This document shows positions 25,436-33,626 of a stretch of DNA of 42,357 nucleotides, one piece after another (the first letter of the stretch is position 1; each line of letters starts with the position of its first letter). The position numbers and the translations under genes were made by a program. The notes below the pieces were generated by a model. It ran no database searches, had not been told where the DNA came from, and saw only the letters and a list, made by a program, of their open reading frames with translations. This stretch comes from Pseudomonadota bacterium (lineage in GTDB: Bacteria > Pseudomonadota > Gammaproteobacteria > Burkholderiales > Burkholderiaceae_C): positions 1 to 42,357 of the forward strand of contig JAJZTW010000029.1 of the NCBI GenBank assembly GCA_021847345.1, written 5' to 3'.

Positions 25436-25897
25436 TCACGCCGCGGATGCCTGGGCATGCACGATCAGCACCGGCATCGGGCACAGGCGGGCCACGCCCT
25501 CGGCCACGCTGCCCAGGAACAGGCGCGTGAACCCTCGCCAGCCATGACTGCCCACGACCACCAGGTCGGCGGCGCTGGCGCGTGCCTCATCGGCCAGCAG
25601 TTCACTCACCCGCTTGCCGAATACCTCGCCTTCGAGCAGGCGCGAACTGGCCTGCACGTCGGTCAGCCGTACCTCGCGCAATGCGCGGTCGAGCAGCGCC
25701 TGGCCCTGCTGGCGCATCAGCGCGGGCATGTCCGCACCGCCGATGTCGATGTCCTGCGCCACCGGCAGCGCACCGATGTCGATCACATGCACCAGATGCA
25801 GGTGCGCGTGCTGTTCGGCGGCCAGGCGCAGCGCGTGCTCAAGCGCGCGGTCGGCCGCGTCGCTGCCGTCCACGGCGACCAGGATGTTGCGGTACAT
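25436..25897 (-). CDS. Universal stress protein (UspA family)
   Basis: The 153-residue cytoplasmic protein begins YRNILVAVDGSDAADRALEHALRLA and ends with the nucleotide-binding signature VVVGSHGWRGFTRLFLGSVAEGVARLCPMPVLIV (G-x2-G-x9-G-S), so it is an ATP-binding type. Such proteins rise under starvation, oxidative or acid stress. AGGAG lies 8 bp before the ATG. It follows the Hsp20 gene by 72 bp on the same strand and is the last gene in a stress-related run. Confidence 0.93.
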   Translation of the reverse strand: MYRNILVAVDGSDAADRALEHALRLAAEQHAHLHLVHVIDIGALPVAQDIDIGGADMPALMRQQGQALLDRALREVRLTDVQASSRLLEGEVFGKRVSELLADEARASAADLVVVGSHGWRGFTRLFLGSVAEGVARLCPMPVLIVHAQASAA

Positions 25898-25969
25898 GCG
25901 TTTGCTCCTGTGTTCGCCTGGTGCCAGGCGCCAGTGTCGTGCCCCCGCAGCCGGGCCGCGGGGATGCGC

Positions 25970-26416
25970 TCATTCCACCTTGACCTCGACGCCCTTGGGC
26001 TGCGCGCGTTCCCGCTTGGGGATGTGCAAGGTCAGCACGCCATCCTTGAAGGCGGCACGGGCGCCCGCGTCGTCGATGTTGTCGGGCAGCGAGAAACTGC
26101 GGCTGAAACTTCCGTAGTAGCGCTCGACGCGGTGGAAGGTCTTGCCCTTGTGCTCGCTTTCCTGTTTGCGCTCGCCCTGCAGCGTGACCACGCCGTTGTC
26201 GATGGTGATCTTCACGTCGTCCTTGTTCACCTCGGGGATTTCCGCCTTGATGGTGAACTCCCCGTCGCTTTCGGCGATGTCCACGCGCGGCGACCAATCG
26301 GCCTTGGCGCCCGGCTCGACCGTGACCGCGCCGCGCCGCGGCCAGCCCACCGCACGGGTGTAGCGGTCGAACATGTCCTCGATCTCCTGCCAGGGGTCCC
26401 ATTTCACGACAGCCAT
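25970..26416 (-). CDS. Hsp20/alpha-crystallin family small heat-shock protein
   Basis: The 148-residue product begins AVVKWDPWQEIEDMFDRYTRA and carries an alpha-crystallin domain from about residue 45: WSPRVDIAESDGEFTIKAEIPEV, DDVKITIDNGVVTLQGERK and YYGSFSRSFSLPDNID. It ends with the C-terminal extension TLHIPKRERAQPKGVEVKVE, which includes a modest IxI-like anchor (HIP). Small heat-shock proteins hold unfolding proteins without ATP. AAGGAGAG lies 6 bp upstream of the chosen ATG at 26416; an upstream ATG at 26446 has none. It starts 51 bp after the cfa gene. Confidence 0.94.
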   Translation of the reverse strand: MAVVKWDPWQEIEDMFDRYTRAVGWPRRGAVTVEPGAKADWSPRVDIAESDGEFTIKAEIPEVNKDDVKITIDNGVVTLQGERKQESEHKGKTFHRVERYYGSFSRSFSLPDNIDDAGARAAFKDGVLTLHIPKRERAQPKGVEVKVE

Positions 26417-26467
26417 GTTGCTCTCCTTCGCGGGACGATCATGCACGAACCCCAGGCTCCGTCCCGC

Positions 26468-27814
26468 CTACGGAGCGTCGGGGTCTTGATGCGATGCGCT
26501 GCCTGCCGGCTGCGCGCCGGGCGCGCTGCCCGGCGGGTACATGTAGGCACGCCTGAAGGGATAGGAGCATTGCGCGGCACGCACCGTGCCGCACCGCTCG
26601 CCCCTCGACTCGACGACGCCGTTGGGCCTCGAGCCCAGGATCTGGAACAGGGAAATCCAGCCCTGCTCGAAACCCATCGCCGAGCCCGCGAGATACAGGC
26701 GGTAGGCACGCAGCACCTTGTCGGCGTGCTCGCCCAGCACGTGGCGCGCCTCGTCCAGGCGCGATTCCAGCGCGTCCACCCAGCACCACAGCGTGCGTGC
26801 GTAATGCGGTCGCAGGCACTCGGCGTCGAGCGGCTCGAGGCCGCCCCGGGCCAGCGTGTCCATCATCACGCCCACGTGCACCAGCTGCCCGCCGGGAAAG
26901 ATGTACTTCTCGATGAAGTCGCCCATGCCTCCGGCCAGCTGCGGGTTGTCGGTGCCGCCGGCGGTGATGCCGTGGTTGAGCACCAGCCCACCCGGGCGCA
27001 GCAGGCTGCGGATTTTCGCGAAATACAGCGGCAGGTTGGGCCTGCCGACATGCTCGACCATGCCGACCGACGCGACCTTGTCGAACGGGGCCGACTCGTC
27101 CACGTCGCGATAGTCCTGCAGCAGCATGCGCGCGCGCCCCTTGAGGCCCTTGCGTTCGATCAGGTCGTTGACGTAGGCATGCTGGTTGCGCGACAGCGTG
27201 ATGCCGGTGGCATCCACCCCGTAGTGCTCGGCGGCCCACAGCAGCAGGCCGCCCCAGCCGGCTCCGATGTCGATGAAGCGCTCTCCCGGGCGCAGCATCA
27301 GCTTGCGGCAGATCAGGTCGAGCTTGGCCTCCTGCGCCTGGGCCAGGCTCATCGTGTCCTCGGCGAAGTAGGCGCAGGAATACACGCGGCGAGGGTCCAG
27401 CCACAACGCGTAGAAGTCGTCGCTGACGTCGTAGTGCTGCTGGATCTGCGCCGCGTCCCGGGCGCGGCTGTGGTGGGTGCGTTCCCAGACGGCGCGGCGT
27501 GCCTGCTGCATGGTGCGCGCGAACCAGTTTCCATCCAGCGAGGTCGGGTCGCCCGGCAGCAGCGCCGGTGCGGCCGTCATCAGGTCGCGCAGCCGGCCCT
27601 CGATTTCCAGGCGCCCCTCGACGTAATCCTCGGCCAGGCGCCCGATGGCTCCCTGGGCCAGGTGCATCAGCGCCCGCATGTCGCGCACGACGAGGCGCAG
27701 CGTGGCCTCGGCGGGGCCCAGGCGACGGCCCCCGGGAAGTTGCACGGCGCAGGGCAGGGGAAGCGCTGCCAGGCGCTGCTCGGCAGGTTGCAAGAGTCGG
27801 TCGGAAAGCGTCAC
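26468..27814 (-). CDS. cfa: Cyclopropane-fatty-acyl-phospholipid synthase
   Basis: The 448-residue enzyme transfers a methylene from S-adenosylmethionine to double bonds of membrane phospholipid acyl chains, which hardens membranes against acid and stationary-phase stress. Family signatures include YVEGRLEIEGRLRDLM in the N-terminal domain, QQHYDVSDDFYALWLDP, CAYFAEDTMSLAQAQEAK, the SAM-binding FIDIGAGWGGLLLWAAEHYG, ITLSRNQHAYV, VASVGMVEHVG and KYIFPGGQLVHV. The start is GTG 27814 with GGAG 7 bp upstream; the longer frame lacks similarity. The C-terminal ~35 residues after AYMYPPGSAPG are Pro/Ala-rich and not typical. It belongs to the same-strand stress run. Confidence 0.93.
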   Translation of the reverse strand: MTLSDRLLQPAEQRLAALPLPCAVQLPGGRRLGPAEATLRLVVRDMRALMHLAQGAIGRLAEDYVEGRLEIEGRLRDLMTAAPALLPGDPTSLDGNWFARTMQQARRAVWERTHHSRARDAAQIQQHYDVSDDFYALWLDPRRVYSCAYFAEDTMSLAQAQEAKLDLICRKLMLRPGERFIDIGAGWGGLLLWAAEHYGVDATGITLSRNQHAYVNDLIERKGLKGRARMLLQDYRDVDESAPFDKVASVGMVEHVGRPNLPLYFAKIRSLLRPGGLVLNHGITAGGTDNPQLAGGMGDFIEKYIFPGGQLVHVGVMMDTLARGGLEPLDAECLRPHYARTLWCWVDALESRLDEARHVLGEHADKVLRAYRLYLAGSAMGFEQGWISLFQILGSRPNGVVESRGERCGTVRAAQCSYPFRRAYMYPPGSAPGAQPAGSASHQDPDAP

Positions 27815-28165
27815 CTTGGGTCTCCGTGCGGGCACATGACCGACGACCTCCGGCGCCGGTCGCGCGGCACGAGCCACGCACTGCGACGCCCCCGGACCCG
27901 GCGCAGGCGCGCGCGCGTCCTGCGCAGGCATACGGCGGCGTGCGGGTCGTCCGGCGGCACGCCGCGTCCGAGACGGTACTTCAGGCCCGGGCCGCGACAG
28001 GCCCGGTCGATGGCGATTGCGAGCTCCCGTGGCGCAGGGGCTGGACGTCGCGGTGGCAGTACGCGCTTCGACGGCGCGGGAGCGTGTCCGAGTTTAGGAC
28101 AGAGCGGCCGACTCTGCCGCTCGCCGCGAATCGTCCCGCCGGTCGCGACCACCACCTGCTCCTGC
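27815..28165. other. Intergenic stretch between cfa and CBS-protein gene
   Basis: These 351 bp carry no gene I can support. An open frame of 139 codons overlapping it on the minus strand is very Arg/Pro-rich and unlike any family, so it looks like a GC-driven shadow. The cfa promoter should lie here, but no clear hexamers are visible. A hairpin at 28102-28122 is listed separately. Confidence 0.6.
28102..28122 (-). terminator. Candidate terminator after the CBS-protein gene
   Basis: GAGCGGC at 28102-28108 pairs perfectly with GCCGCTC at 28116-28122 over a 7 nt loop, 43 bp beyond the CBS gene stop on the minus strand. It is followed on that strand by TGTCC, which is only a weak T-tract. It would separate the CBS transcript from cfa. 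Confidence 0.45.
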
Positions 28166-28630
28166 TCAGGGGTGCAGCGGCGACTGCACGCTGCCCGAGC
28201 GCTCGCGCTGCTGGCCGCTGCGCACGACACTGGCCAGCAGGACCCAGTCGCGCACCAGCGACTCGATGACGTCGTCCAGCGAGACCACTCCGATCACCGC
28301 GTCGGCAGCGTCGGTCACGGCCAGGCGGCGAACTCCGTGGCTGAACATGGTCTGCATCGCATCGACCACTTCGTCGCTTTCGCAGACGCTGGCCACGCCG
28401 GTGCTCATGACCTGCGCGACCAGCGTGTCGCGTGGCGACGCGCCCATCGCGACCGCCTTGAGCACCATGTCGCGGTCGGTGACGATTCCGAGCAGCCGGT
28501 TCGACGCGCTGCCATCGGTGACGATCAGCGCCCCCACGTGCTGCTGGTGCATCTGCTGCGCCGCTTCCTGCAGGTTCCGATCCTGCGGGATGTGTACGGT
28601 TCCCCGGGTGAAGATGTCCTGTACTTTCAT
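28166..28630 (-). CDS. CBS domain pair protein
   Basis: This 154-residue soluble protein consists of two CBS units: one from MKVQDIFTRGTVHIPQDRNLQEAAQQMHQ to GIVTDRDMVLKAV, the other from VAQVMSTGVASVCESDEVVDAMQ to GVVSLDDVIESLV. CBS pairs bind AMP, ATP, SAM or NAD and act as energy sensors. A good ribosome binding site GGAGAAGG precedes the ATG at 28630. It follows the phosphoribosyltransferase gene by 43 bp and is probably in one transcript with it. Target proteins cannot be deduced. Confidence 0.93.
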   Translation of the reverse strand: MKVQDIFTRGTVHIPQDRNLQEAAQQMHQQHVGALIVTDGSASNRLLGIVTDRDMVLKAVAMGASPRDTLVAQVMSTGVASVCESDEVVDAMQTMFSHGVRRLAVTDAADAVIGVVSLDDVIESLVRDWVLLASVVRSGQQRERSGSVQSPLHP

Positions 28631-28673
28631 CGCCTTCTCCGCGTTGGTGGATGGGATGTCGGGGGCGGACCGC

Positions 28674-29378
28674 TCAGTCCTGCCCGCGGCGTGCCCGGGC
28701 GAGCAGCTCGCGCACCTCTTCGTCGCTGGTCTGCCCGAAATCCTCGTAGAGGCGTCCCACGGCGCCGAAGTTCCACGGCTGCACGACGGTCACCAGGTCG
28801 TCGGGCAGCACGCCCAAGGTGCGTGCGACGCCGGGCGGCGCCACCGGGATGGCGACGACGATGCGCGCGGGCCGCGCCCGCCGCAGCACGCCCAGCGCCG
28901 CGCGCATCGACGCGCCGGTGGCGACGCCGTCGTCGACCACGATCACCGTACGCCCCTGAACGCTCGGCGCAGGAAGCTCGCCGCGGTAGGCCTGCTCGCG
29001 GCGTTCGAGTTCGCGTTGCTCGTGCAGGCGCACCTGACGCAGGGCTGCCTCGTCGACCCGCGCCGCGGCGATGACATCCTGGTTGAGCATGGTCACGCCG
29101 CCGGCGCCGATGGCTCCCATGGCCAGCTCCGGCTGGCCCGGGACGCCGAGCTTGCGCACCACCAGCACGTCGAGCTGCGCGCCCAGCGCTCGCGCCACCT
29201 CGAAGGCCACCGGCACGCCGCCGCGCGGCAGCCCGAGCACCAGCAGGTCCGGCGTGCCGGCGAACTCGCGCAATGCCCGCGCCAGCCGGCGGCCGGCGTC
29301 GCGGCGATCCGCGAAGCGTGTCGTCCGCGCCTCGTCGAGCGGCGTCGGCCGGGCATCTCGGGTGGAAGGGTCGGGCAT
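28674..29378 (-). CDS. Phosphoribosyltransferase-domain protein
   Basis: The 234-residue product has a type I phosphoribosyltransferase fold. The 13-residue PRPP-binding loop appears as VIVVDDGVATGAS. Upstream are FADRRDAGRRLARAL, VLGLPRGGVPVAFEVARAL and VRKLGVPGQPELAMGAIG, a set typical of the stand-alone phosphoribosyltransferases often found with universal stress and CBS proteins. The true substrate is unknown; some relatives are annotated as erythromycin esterase partners. The start at 29378 gives MPDPSTRDA with a variable N-terminus. It is followed by the CBS gene. Confidence 0.9.
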   Translation of the reverse strand: MPDPSTRDARPTPLDEARTTRFADRRDAGRRLARALREFAGTPDLLVLGLPRGGVPVAFEVARALGAQLDVLVVRKLGVPGQPELAMGAIGAGGVTMLNQDVIAAARVDEAALRQVRLHEQRELERREQAYRGELPAPSVQGRTVIVVDDGVATGASMRAALGVLRRARPARIVVAIPVAPPGVARTLGVLPDDLVTVVQPWNFGAVGRLYEDFGQTSDEEVRELLARARRGQD

Positions 29379-29397
29379 GATTCCCAGGCTCGCTCAT

Positions 29398-29423
29398 GGT
29401 TCCGGCGCGGTCTCGCCGGAACC
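29398..29423 (-). terminator. Hairpin between DUF1345 gene and phosphoribosyltransferase gene
   Basis: GGTTCCGGCG at 29398-29407 and CGCCGGAACC at 29414-29423 form a perfect 10 bp stem with a 6 nt loop. It sits 20 bp upstream of the phosphoribosyltransferase ATG and 90 bp after the DUF1345 stop. It may be a terminator without a U-run or a translational control element. Confidence 0.45.
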
Positions 29424-29512
29424 CGGAACAAAGCTTAGGAACAGCGCCTGGGCGTGTCCTTGACGTACGTCAGCAAGCCCAATGCCCGTGCTGCCAGCGT
29501 GGGGATGGGACC

Positions 29513-30160
29513 CTACAAGGCCCCGGCGACCACGTTGACGGTCAGGGCCAGGATGAACACGTTGAAAAAGAAGGCCGCCACGCTGTGCAGCAGCACGATA
29601 TGCCGCAGGTTGCGGCCTTCGATATTCACGTCCGAAGTCTGGAAAGTCATGCTCAGCACGACCGAGAAGTACAGGTAATCCCAGTAATCGGGCTGGTTGT
29701 CACCGGGAAAGCGAAGCGCCGGGCGTCCGGCCGCGCGTTCCAGGTGGTCGGCGTGGGCATAGGCCTGGGCGAACACCACGCTGAAGAACAGCCACGACAG
29801 CACGATGCTGGCGGCCGCCAGCGGCAGGTCCCCGGCGTGCCCGGCATGTCCCGAATGCAATTCCAGGCGCAGCGCCAGCAGCACCACTCCCGACACCAGC
29901 AGCGAGAACCACAGCACGGCCCAGCGACCGCCCATCTGGCGCTCGGCCCGGCGCGCCAGCGCCTGCGGTGCGCTGTGGCCCATCATCCACGCGATCGAGC
30001 CCAGGTAGGCGGCGCTGCCGAGATCGAATCCCAGCAACAGGCCGCGCGCCGGCCCGAGGCGGCTGCGCAGCGCGCTGGCGAGCACCGCGGCCAGCAGGGT
30101 CGACGCGCTCAGCCGCGGATGCAGCAGCGCGGTTCGCAGCGGGCGGGGGATTCGGATCAT
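29513..30160 (-). CDS. DUF1345 domain membrane protein
   Basis: The 215-residue product has about five membrane helices and matches DUF1345: a first hydrophobic segment STLLAAVLASAL, GLLLGFDLGSAAYLGSIAWM, VLWFSLLVSGVVLLALRLE, LAAASIVLSWLFFSVVFAQAYAHADH, DYWDYLYFSVVLSMTFQTSDV, and VAAFFFNVFILALTVNVVA. The family motif DYLYF..TFQTSDV is clear. Its function is unknown. The start at 30160 gives the usual short cytoplasmic N-terminus, though no ribosome binding site is obvious. It is divergent from argB. Confidence 0.9.
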   Translation of the reverse strand: MIRIPRPLRTALLHPRLSASTLLAAVLASALRSRLGPARGLLLGFDLGSAAYLGSIAWMMGHSAPQALARRAERQMGGRWAVLWFSLLVSGVVLLALRLELHSGHAGHAGDLPLAAASIVLSWLFFSVVFAQAYAHADHLERAAGRPALRFPGDNQPDYWDYLYFSVVLSMTFQTSDVNIEGRNLRHIVLLHSVAAFFFNVFILALTVNVVAGAL

Positions 30161-30250
30161 GGCGCGTGGTGCAAGGGGCCTGGGGTGGCGCGACCGCGAC
30201 AGGTAGCGACCGCGACACAGTGTAAGCAGGCCCGGGCTGCGGGTTGTCCC

Positions 30251-30256
30251 TAGAAT
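30251..30256 (+). promoter_or_regulatory. Candidate -10 element for argB
   Basis: TAGAAT matches the sigma-70 -10 consensus in five of six positions, 78 bp before the argB ATG. No matching -35 hexamer is present at the right distance, so this is tentative. Confidence 0.3.
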
Positions 30257-30270
30257 TCGCGACAGCGCAT

Positions 30271-30300
30271 GCGGCGCCCGGCAAGGTCGCCGGGCGCCGC
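30271..30300 (+). promoter_or_regulatory. Perfect 12 bp stem hairpin in the argB leader
   Basis: GCGGCGCCCGGC at 30271-30282 is exactly complementary to GCCGGGCGCCGC at 30289-30300, with loop AAGGTC. It lies 33 bp before the argB ATG and downstream of the candidate -10, so it should be transcribed. The following DNA is C-rich rather than T-rich. It could attenuate by a Rho-dependent route or serve as a protein- or RNA-stability element. Confidence 0.5.
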
Positions 30301-30333
30301 CTCCCACCCACCCGCCCGCCGTCCGTAGCCGCC

Positions 30334-31239
30334 ATGACCGAACCCGCCGTACCCGACCTGGCCCACATCTCCCCGCGCGACAAGGCCGAGATCCTCGCCC
30401 AGGCACTGCCCTACATCCGCAAGTTCCACGGCAAGACCCTGGTCATCAAGTACGGCGGCAACGCCATGACCGATCCCGGGCTGCAGCAGGATTTCGCCGA
30501 GGACGTGGTGCTGCTGAAGCTGGTGGGCATGAACCCGGTGGTGGTGCACGGCGGCGGCCCGCAGATCGACGAGGCGCTGGCCAAGATCGGCAAGAAGGGC
30601 ACCTTCATCCAGGGCATGCGGGTGACCGACGCCGAAACCATGGAGGTCGTCGAGTGGGTGCTGGCAGGCCAGGTCCAGCAGGACATCGTGGGCCTGATCA
30701 ACTTCGCCGGCGGCAAGGCGGTCGGGCTGACCGGGCGCGACGGCGGCATGATCCGCGCGCGCAAGCTGCGCATGCGCGACCGCGAGAATCCCGAGCTCGA
30801 GCACGATGTCGGCCAGGTGGGCGAGATCGAGGCCATCGACCCGTCGGTGGTGAAGGCGCTGCAGGACGACCAGTTCATCCCGGTGATCTCGCCGCTGGGT
30901 TTCGGCGCCGACAACGAGAACTACAACATCAACGCCGATGTCGTCGCCGGCAAGCTGGCCGAGGTGCTCAAGGCCGAGAAGCTGGTGCTGCTGACCAACA
31001 CTCCGGGGGTGTTGAACAAGGCCGGCGAACTGCTCACCGACCTGACCGCGCGCGAGATCGACGAGATGTTCGCCGACGGCAGCATTTCCGGCGGCATGCT
31101 GCCGAAGATCTCGTCGGCGCTGGAGGCGGCGCGTTCCGGGGTCAACTCGGTGCACATCGTCGACGGACGCATTCCCCATGCCATGCTGCTGGAGATCCTG
31201 ACCGAGCAGGCCTTCGGCACCATGATCCGCTCGCACTGA
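30334..31239 (+). CDS. argB: Acetylglutamate kinase
   Basis: The 301-residue enzyme phosphorylates N-acetylglutamate, the second step of arginine synthesis, in the cytoplasm. Family motifs: [12 protein letters not shown] (ATP phosphate-binding), [71 protein letters not shown] and a C-terminal [26 protein letters not shown]. The N-terminal helix ([20 protein letters not shown]) is of the kind found in arginine-sensitive kinases, so feedback inhibition is likely. Start ATG 30334. It is the first gene of a block with a response regulator, a 5'-nucleotidase and slmA. Confidence 0.97.
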   Translation: MTEPAVPDLAHISPRDKAEILAQALPYIRKFHGKTLVIKYGGNAMTDPGLQQDFAEDVVLLKLVGMNPVVVHGGGPQIDEALAKIGKKGTFIQGMRVTDAETMEVVEWVLAGQVQQDIVGLINFAGGKAVGLTGRDGGMIRARKLRMRDRENPELEHDVGQVGEIEAIDPSVVKALQDDQFIPVISPLGFGADNENYNINADVVAGKLAEVLKAEKLVLLTNTPGVLNKAGELLTDLTAREIDEMFADGSISGGMLPKISSALEAARSGVNSVHIVDGRIPHAMLLEILTEQAFGTMIRSH

Positions 31240-31287
31240 GCCTGCCGGGGCCGTGCTCGCACGACTCGCCGCCAGCCGCCGCAGACC

Positions 31288-32046
31288 ATGAATGCTCCGG
31301 CCCCCGACCCGGGCGCATCCGCGCAGGCTGGCGCTTCGCGCGCCTGGCGCATCGCCTATCTCGAGGACGAGGCCGTGCAGGGCCGGGCGCTGAGCATCTG
31401 GCTGGAGCAGTGCGGATACGCGGTCGACTGGTTCACCCGCGGCCAGCCCTGCGCGCTGGCGCTCGAGCGCGGCAGCTACGACCTGGCGCTGCTGGACTGG
31501 ATGGTGCCCGATCTGTCGGGCTTCGACATCGTGCAGCGCCTGCGCCAGCGAGAGCACACCGCGCGCCTGCCGGTGATCATGCTCAGCGGGCGCGACACCG
31601 AGCAGGACGTGGCCCGGATGCTGCTGGCCGGCGCCGACGACTACATGGTCAAGCCGCCGAGCCCGGCGGTGCTGCAGGCGCGCATCGTGGCCTGCCTGCG
31701 GCGCGGCACGGCGGCGGCGATGCGCCCGCCGCTCGAGCATGGTCGCCTGCGCGTGGAATTCGAGCCGCGCCGCGTGCTGCTCGACGGCCGCGCGGTGGAC
31801 CTGAGCCCGCGCGAGGCCGACCTCGCGCTGTACCTGTTCTCCAATCTCGGGCGCCTGCTGACCCGGGCCCACCTGGCCAACGTGGTGTGGGGCATGCCGC
31901 AAGGCCTCGACACCCGCACCATCGACGTGCACGTGAGCAAGCTGCGACGCATGCTGGCGCTCGAACCGGCGCACGGCTGGCGCGTGGCCTCGATCTACGG
32001 CCAGGGCTACCGGCTGGAATGCCTGAGCGGGCCCGACGCGTCGTGA
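31288..32046 (+). CDS. OmpR-family response regulator (orphan)
   Basis: The 252-residue protein has a receiver domain (residues about 20-135) and a winged-helix DNA-binding domain (about 150-247). Phosphorylation residues are in place: Glu26-Asp27 acid pocket, Asp70 in LALLDWMVPD, Ser100 in VIMLSGR and Lys122 in YMVKPPSP. The effector domain shows LSPREADLALYLFSNLGRLLTR, RTIDVHVSKLRRML and VASIYGQGYRLE. No histidine kinase gene is nearby, so its partner is unlinked. It lies 48 bp after argB and overlaps the nucleotidase start by 4 bases. Targets are unknown. Confidence 0.94.
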   Translation: MNAPAPDPGASAQAGASRAWRIAYLEDEAVQGRALSIWLEQCGYAVDWFTRGQPCALALERGSYDLALLDWMVPDLSGFDIVQRLRQREHTARLPVIMLSGRDTEQDVARMLLAGADDYMVKPPSPAVLQARIVACLRRGTAAAMRPPLEHGRLRVEFEPRRVLLDGRAVDLSPREADLALYLFSNLGRLLTRAHLANVVWGMPQGLDTRTIDVHVSKLRRMLALEPAHGWRVASIYGQGYRLECLSGPDAS

Positions 32047-32834
32047 AGCCGCCGACGCGCCGGCCGGACCCGCTCCGCGGACGTCATGTCGAGCCCCCGC
32101 GCCGCACGGTGTGGCTGTTCGACATGGACGACACGTTGCACGACGCGTCCTGGCGCGTGTTCCCGCGCATGAACGCGGAAATGAGCGCCTACATCGAGCG
32201 CCACCTCGGCGTCGACGCGGCACGGGCCGACGGCCTGCGCCAGCATTTCTGGCGGCGCTACGGCGCCACGCTGCTGGGCCTGATGCACGAGCATGGGGTG
32301 CGCGCGGATCATTTCCTGGCCGAGACGCATCGCTTCGCAGATCTCGCGCGCCTGCTGCGTGCCGATGCCAGCCAGCGCGCGGCGTTGCGTCGCCTTCCCG
32401 GGCGCAAGTACGTGCTGACCAACGCGCCGCGCGCCTACGCGCTGCGGGTGCTGGGGGCCCTCGGCATGCTGCGTGAATTCGACGGCGTGATCGCGATCGA
32501 GGACATGTGCCAGTTCGGTCGCCTGCGCCCCAAGCCCGATGCGCGCATGCTGCGCCACGTGCTGCGCCGCCTGGGCCTGCGCCCGGCGCAGTGCGTGCTG
32601 GTCGAGGACACCATCGGGCACCTGCGCACCGCGCGCGCGCTCGGGGTGCGCGGCGTATGGTTCACGCGCTATGCGCACCGCGCGGTGCGCCGGCAGTCGC
32701 CGGCCGCCGCGGCTGCCGCGGCCGCGGTTCGCCTGCGCCCGCGAAGTCGCCACGGGCGCCCCGGCTACGTCAGTGCGCGTACCGCCAGTCTGTGGCAGCT
32801 GCCGCGCCTGGTGCGTGGCCCCGGGTCGCGTTGA
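32043..32834 (+). CDS. Pyrimidine 5'-nucleotidase (HAD superfamily)
   Basis: The 263-residue product is a HAD-fold phosphatase of the SDT1/YjjG-like pyrimidine 5'-nucleotidase group. It has motif I WLFDMDDTLHDAS (nucleophile Asp with acid/base Asp two residues later), motif II YVLTNAPRAYALRVL, motif III with Lys in GRLRPKPDARML, and motif IV VLVEDTIGHLRTARALG. It probably hydrolyses UMP/CMP or damaged nucleotides. The GTG at 32043 overlaps the regulator stop; no nearer ATG is in frame. The last ~40 residues are Arg/Ala-rich and variable. The order argB - nucleotidase - slmA is a recurrent Burkholderiales arrangement. Confidence 0.88.
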   Translation: MKPPTRRPDPLRGRHVEPPRRTVWLFDMDDTLHDASWRVFPRMNAEMSAYIERHLGVDAARADGLRQHFWRRYGATLLGLMHEHGVRADHFLAETHRFADLARLLRADASQRAALRRLPGRKYVLTNAPRAYALRVLGALGMLREFDGVIAIEDMCQFGRLRPKPDARMLRHVLRRLGLRPAQCVLVEDTIGHLRTARALGVRGVWFTRYAHRAVRRQSPAAAAAAAAVRLRPRSRHGRPGYVSARTASLWQLPRLVRGPGSR

Positions 32835-32894
32835 CCGCCGCTCGAGCCTTCATCCGGCGGGGGCTGCTCGTCGCCGTGCGAGAATCGGCGCGCC

Positions 32895-33521
32895 ATGTCC
32901 GAAGCCGCCGATCCCACGGTCCCTGACGGGATGCCCATGCCCCCGCGCCGCCGCCCCGCGCCGGGCAGGAGGCGCGAGCAGATCCTGCAATGCCTGGCCG
33001 GCATGCTGGAGGATGCGGGCGCCGAGCGCGTGACCACCGCCGCGCTGGCGGCGCGCCTGCAAGTGTCGGAGGCCGCGCTGTACCGGCATTTCGCGAGCAA
33101 GGCACAGATGTTCGAGGCGCTGATCGATTTCATCGAATCCAGCCTGTTCGGGCTGGTGGCGCAGATCGAGACCCAGCAGCCCTCGGGGCTGGCGCAGGCG
33201 GCACGCATGACGCAGGCCCTGCTGGCTTTCGCCGAGCGCAATCCGGGGCTGTGCCGCGTACTCACCGGCGAGGCGCTGGTGGGGGAGCACGCGCGCCTGC
33301 GCGAGCGGGTGCAGCGCCTGCTGATGCGTTTCGAGACCTCGGTTCGCCAGAGCCTCAAGCTGGCGCAGCAGCAAGGCGACGTGGTCGCCGGCTTCGATTG
33401 CGCACAGCGTGCGCACTGGCTGCTCACCTATGCCTGCGGCAGCCTGGCGCTGCGCGCGCAGGGCGGTGGCGCGACGCGCTCGGCCGGCGACGACGGCGCG
33501 CTGCTGGCGCTGCTGGCCTGA
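32895..33521 (+). CDS. slmA: Nucleoid occlusion factor SlmA
   Basis: This 208-residue TetR-fold protein binds specific chromosomal sites and blocks FtsZ ring assembly over the nucleoid. The N-terminal HTH region reads RREQILQCLAGMLEDAGAERVTTAALAARLQVSEAALYRHFASKAQMFEALIDFIE, the exact SlmA pattern. The C-terminal part includes FAERNPGLCRVLTGEALVGEHARLRERVQ and a long dimer helix. The acidic/proline N-terminal lead of ~20 residues is variable. It lies 60 bp after the nucleotidase. Unlike most TetR proteins it does not regulate a neighbour. Confidence 0.94.
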   Translation: MSEAADPTVPDGMPMPPRRRPAPGRRREQILQCLAGMLEDAGAERVTTAALAARLQVSEAALYRHFASKAQMFEALIDFIESSLFGLVAQIETQQPSGLAQAARMTQALLAFAERNPGLCRVLTGEALVGEHARLRERVQRLLMRFETSVRQSLKLAQQQGDVVAGFDCAQRAHWLLTYACGSLALRAQGGGATRSAGDDGALLALLA

Positions 33522-33578
33522 AACCGGGCGGGCGTGCCGCCGTCGCGACACGCCCGCGTCGATGGCTTGCGCGCATGC

Positions 33579-33610
33579 GCGCGCCGATCGCGCGCCGATC
33601 GCGCGCCGAT
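33579..33610. repeat. Three tandem copies of an 11 bp unit
   Basis: GCGCGCCGATC is repeated at 33579-33589 and 33590-33600, and again at 33601-33610 with a changed last base. It lies between slmA and the tetR promoter. It may simply be slippage in GC-rich spacer DNA. Confidence 0.8.
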
Positions 33611-33626
33611 TTCTCGCGAGACCTTG

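Noticed and set aside
27811..28230. A 139-codon minus-strand frame between cfa and the CBS gene
   Set aside because: It overlaps both neighbours, is Arg/Pro-rich and lacks a ribosome binding site or recognisable similarity.
25457..29074. A 1205-codon plus-strand open frame across the stress genes
   Set aside because: It is antisense to six recognisable genes and shows no family motif.
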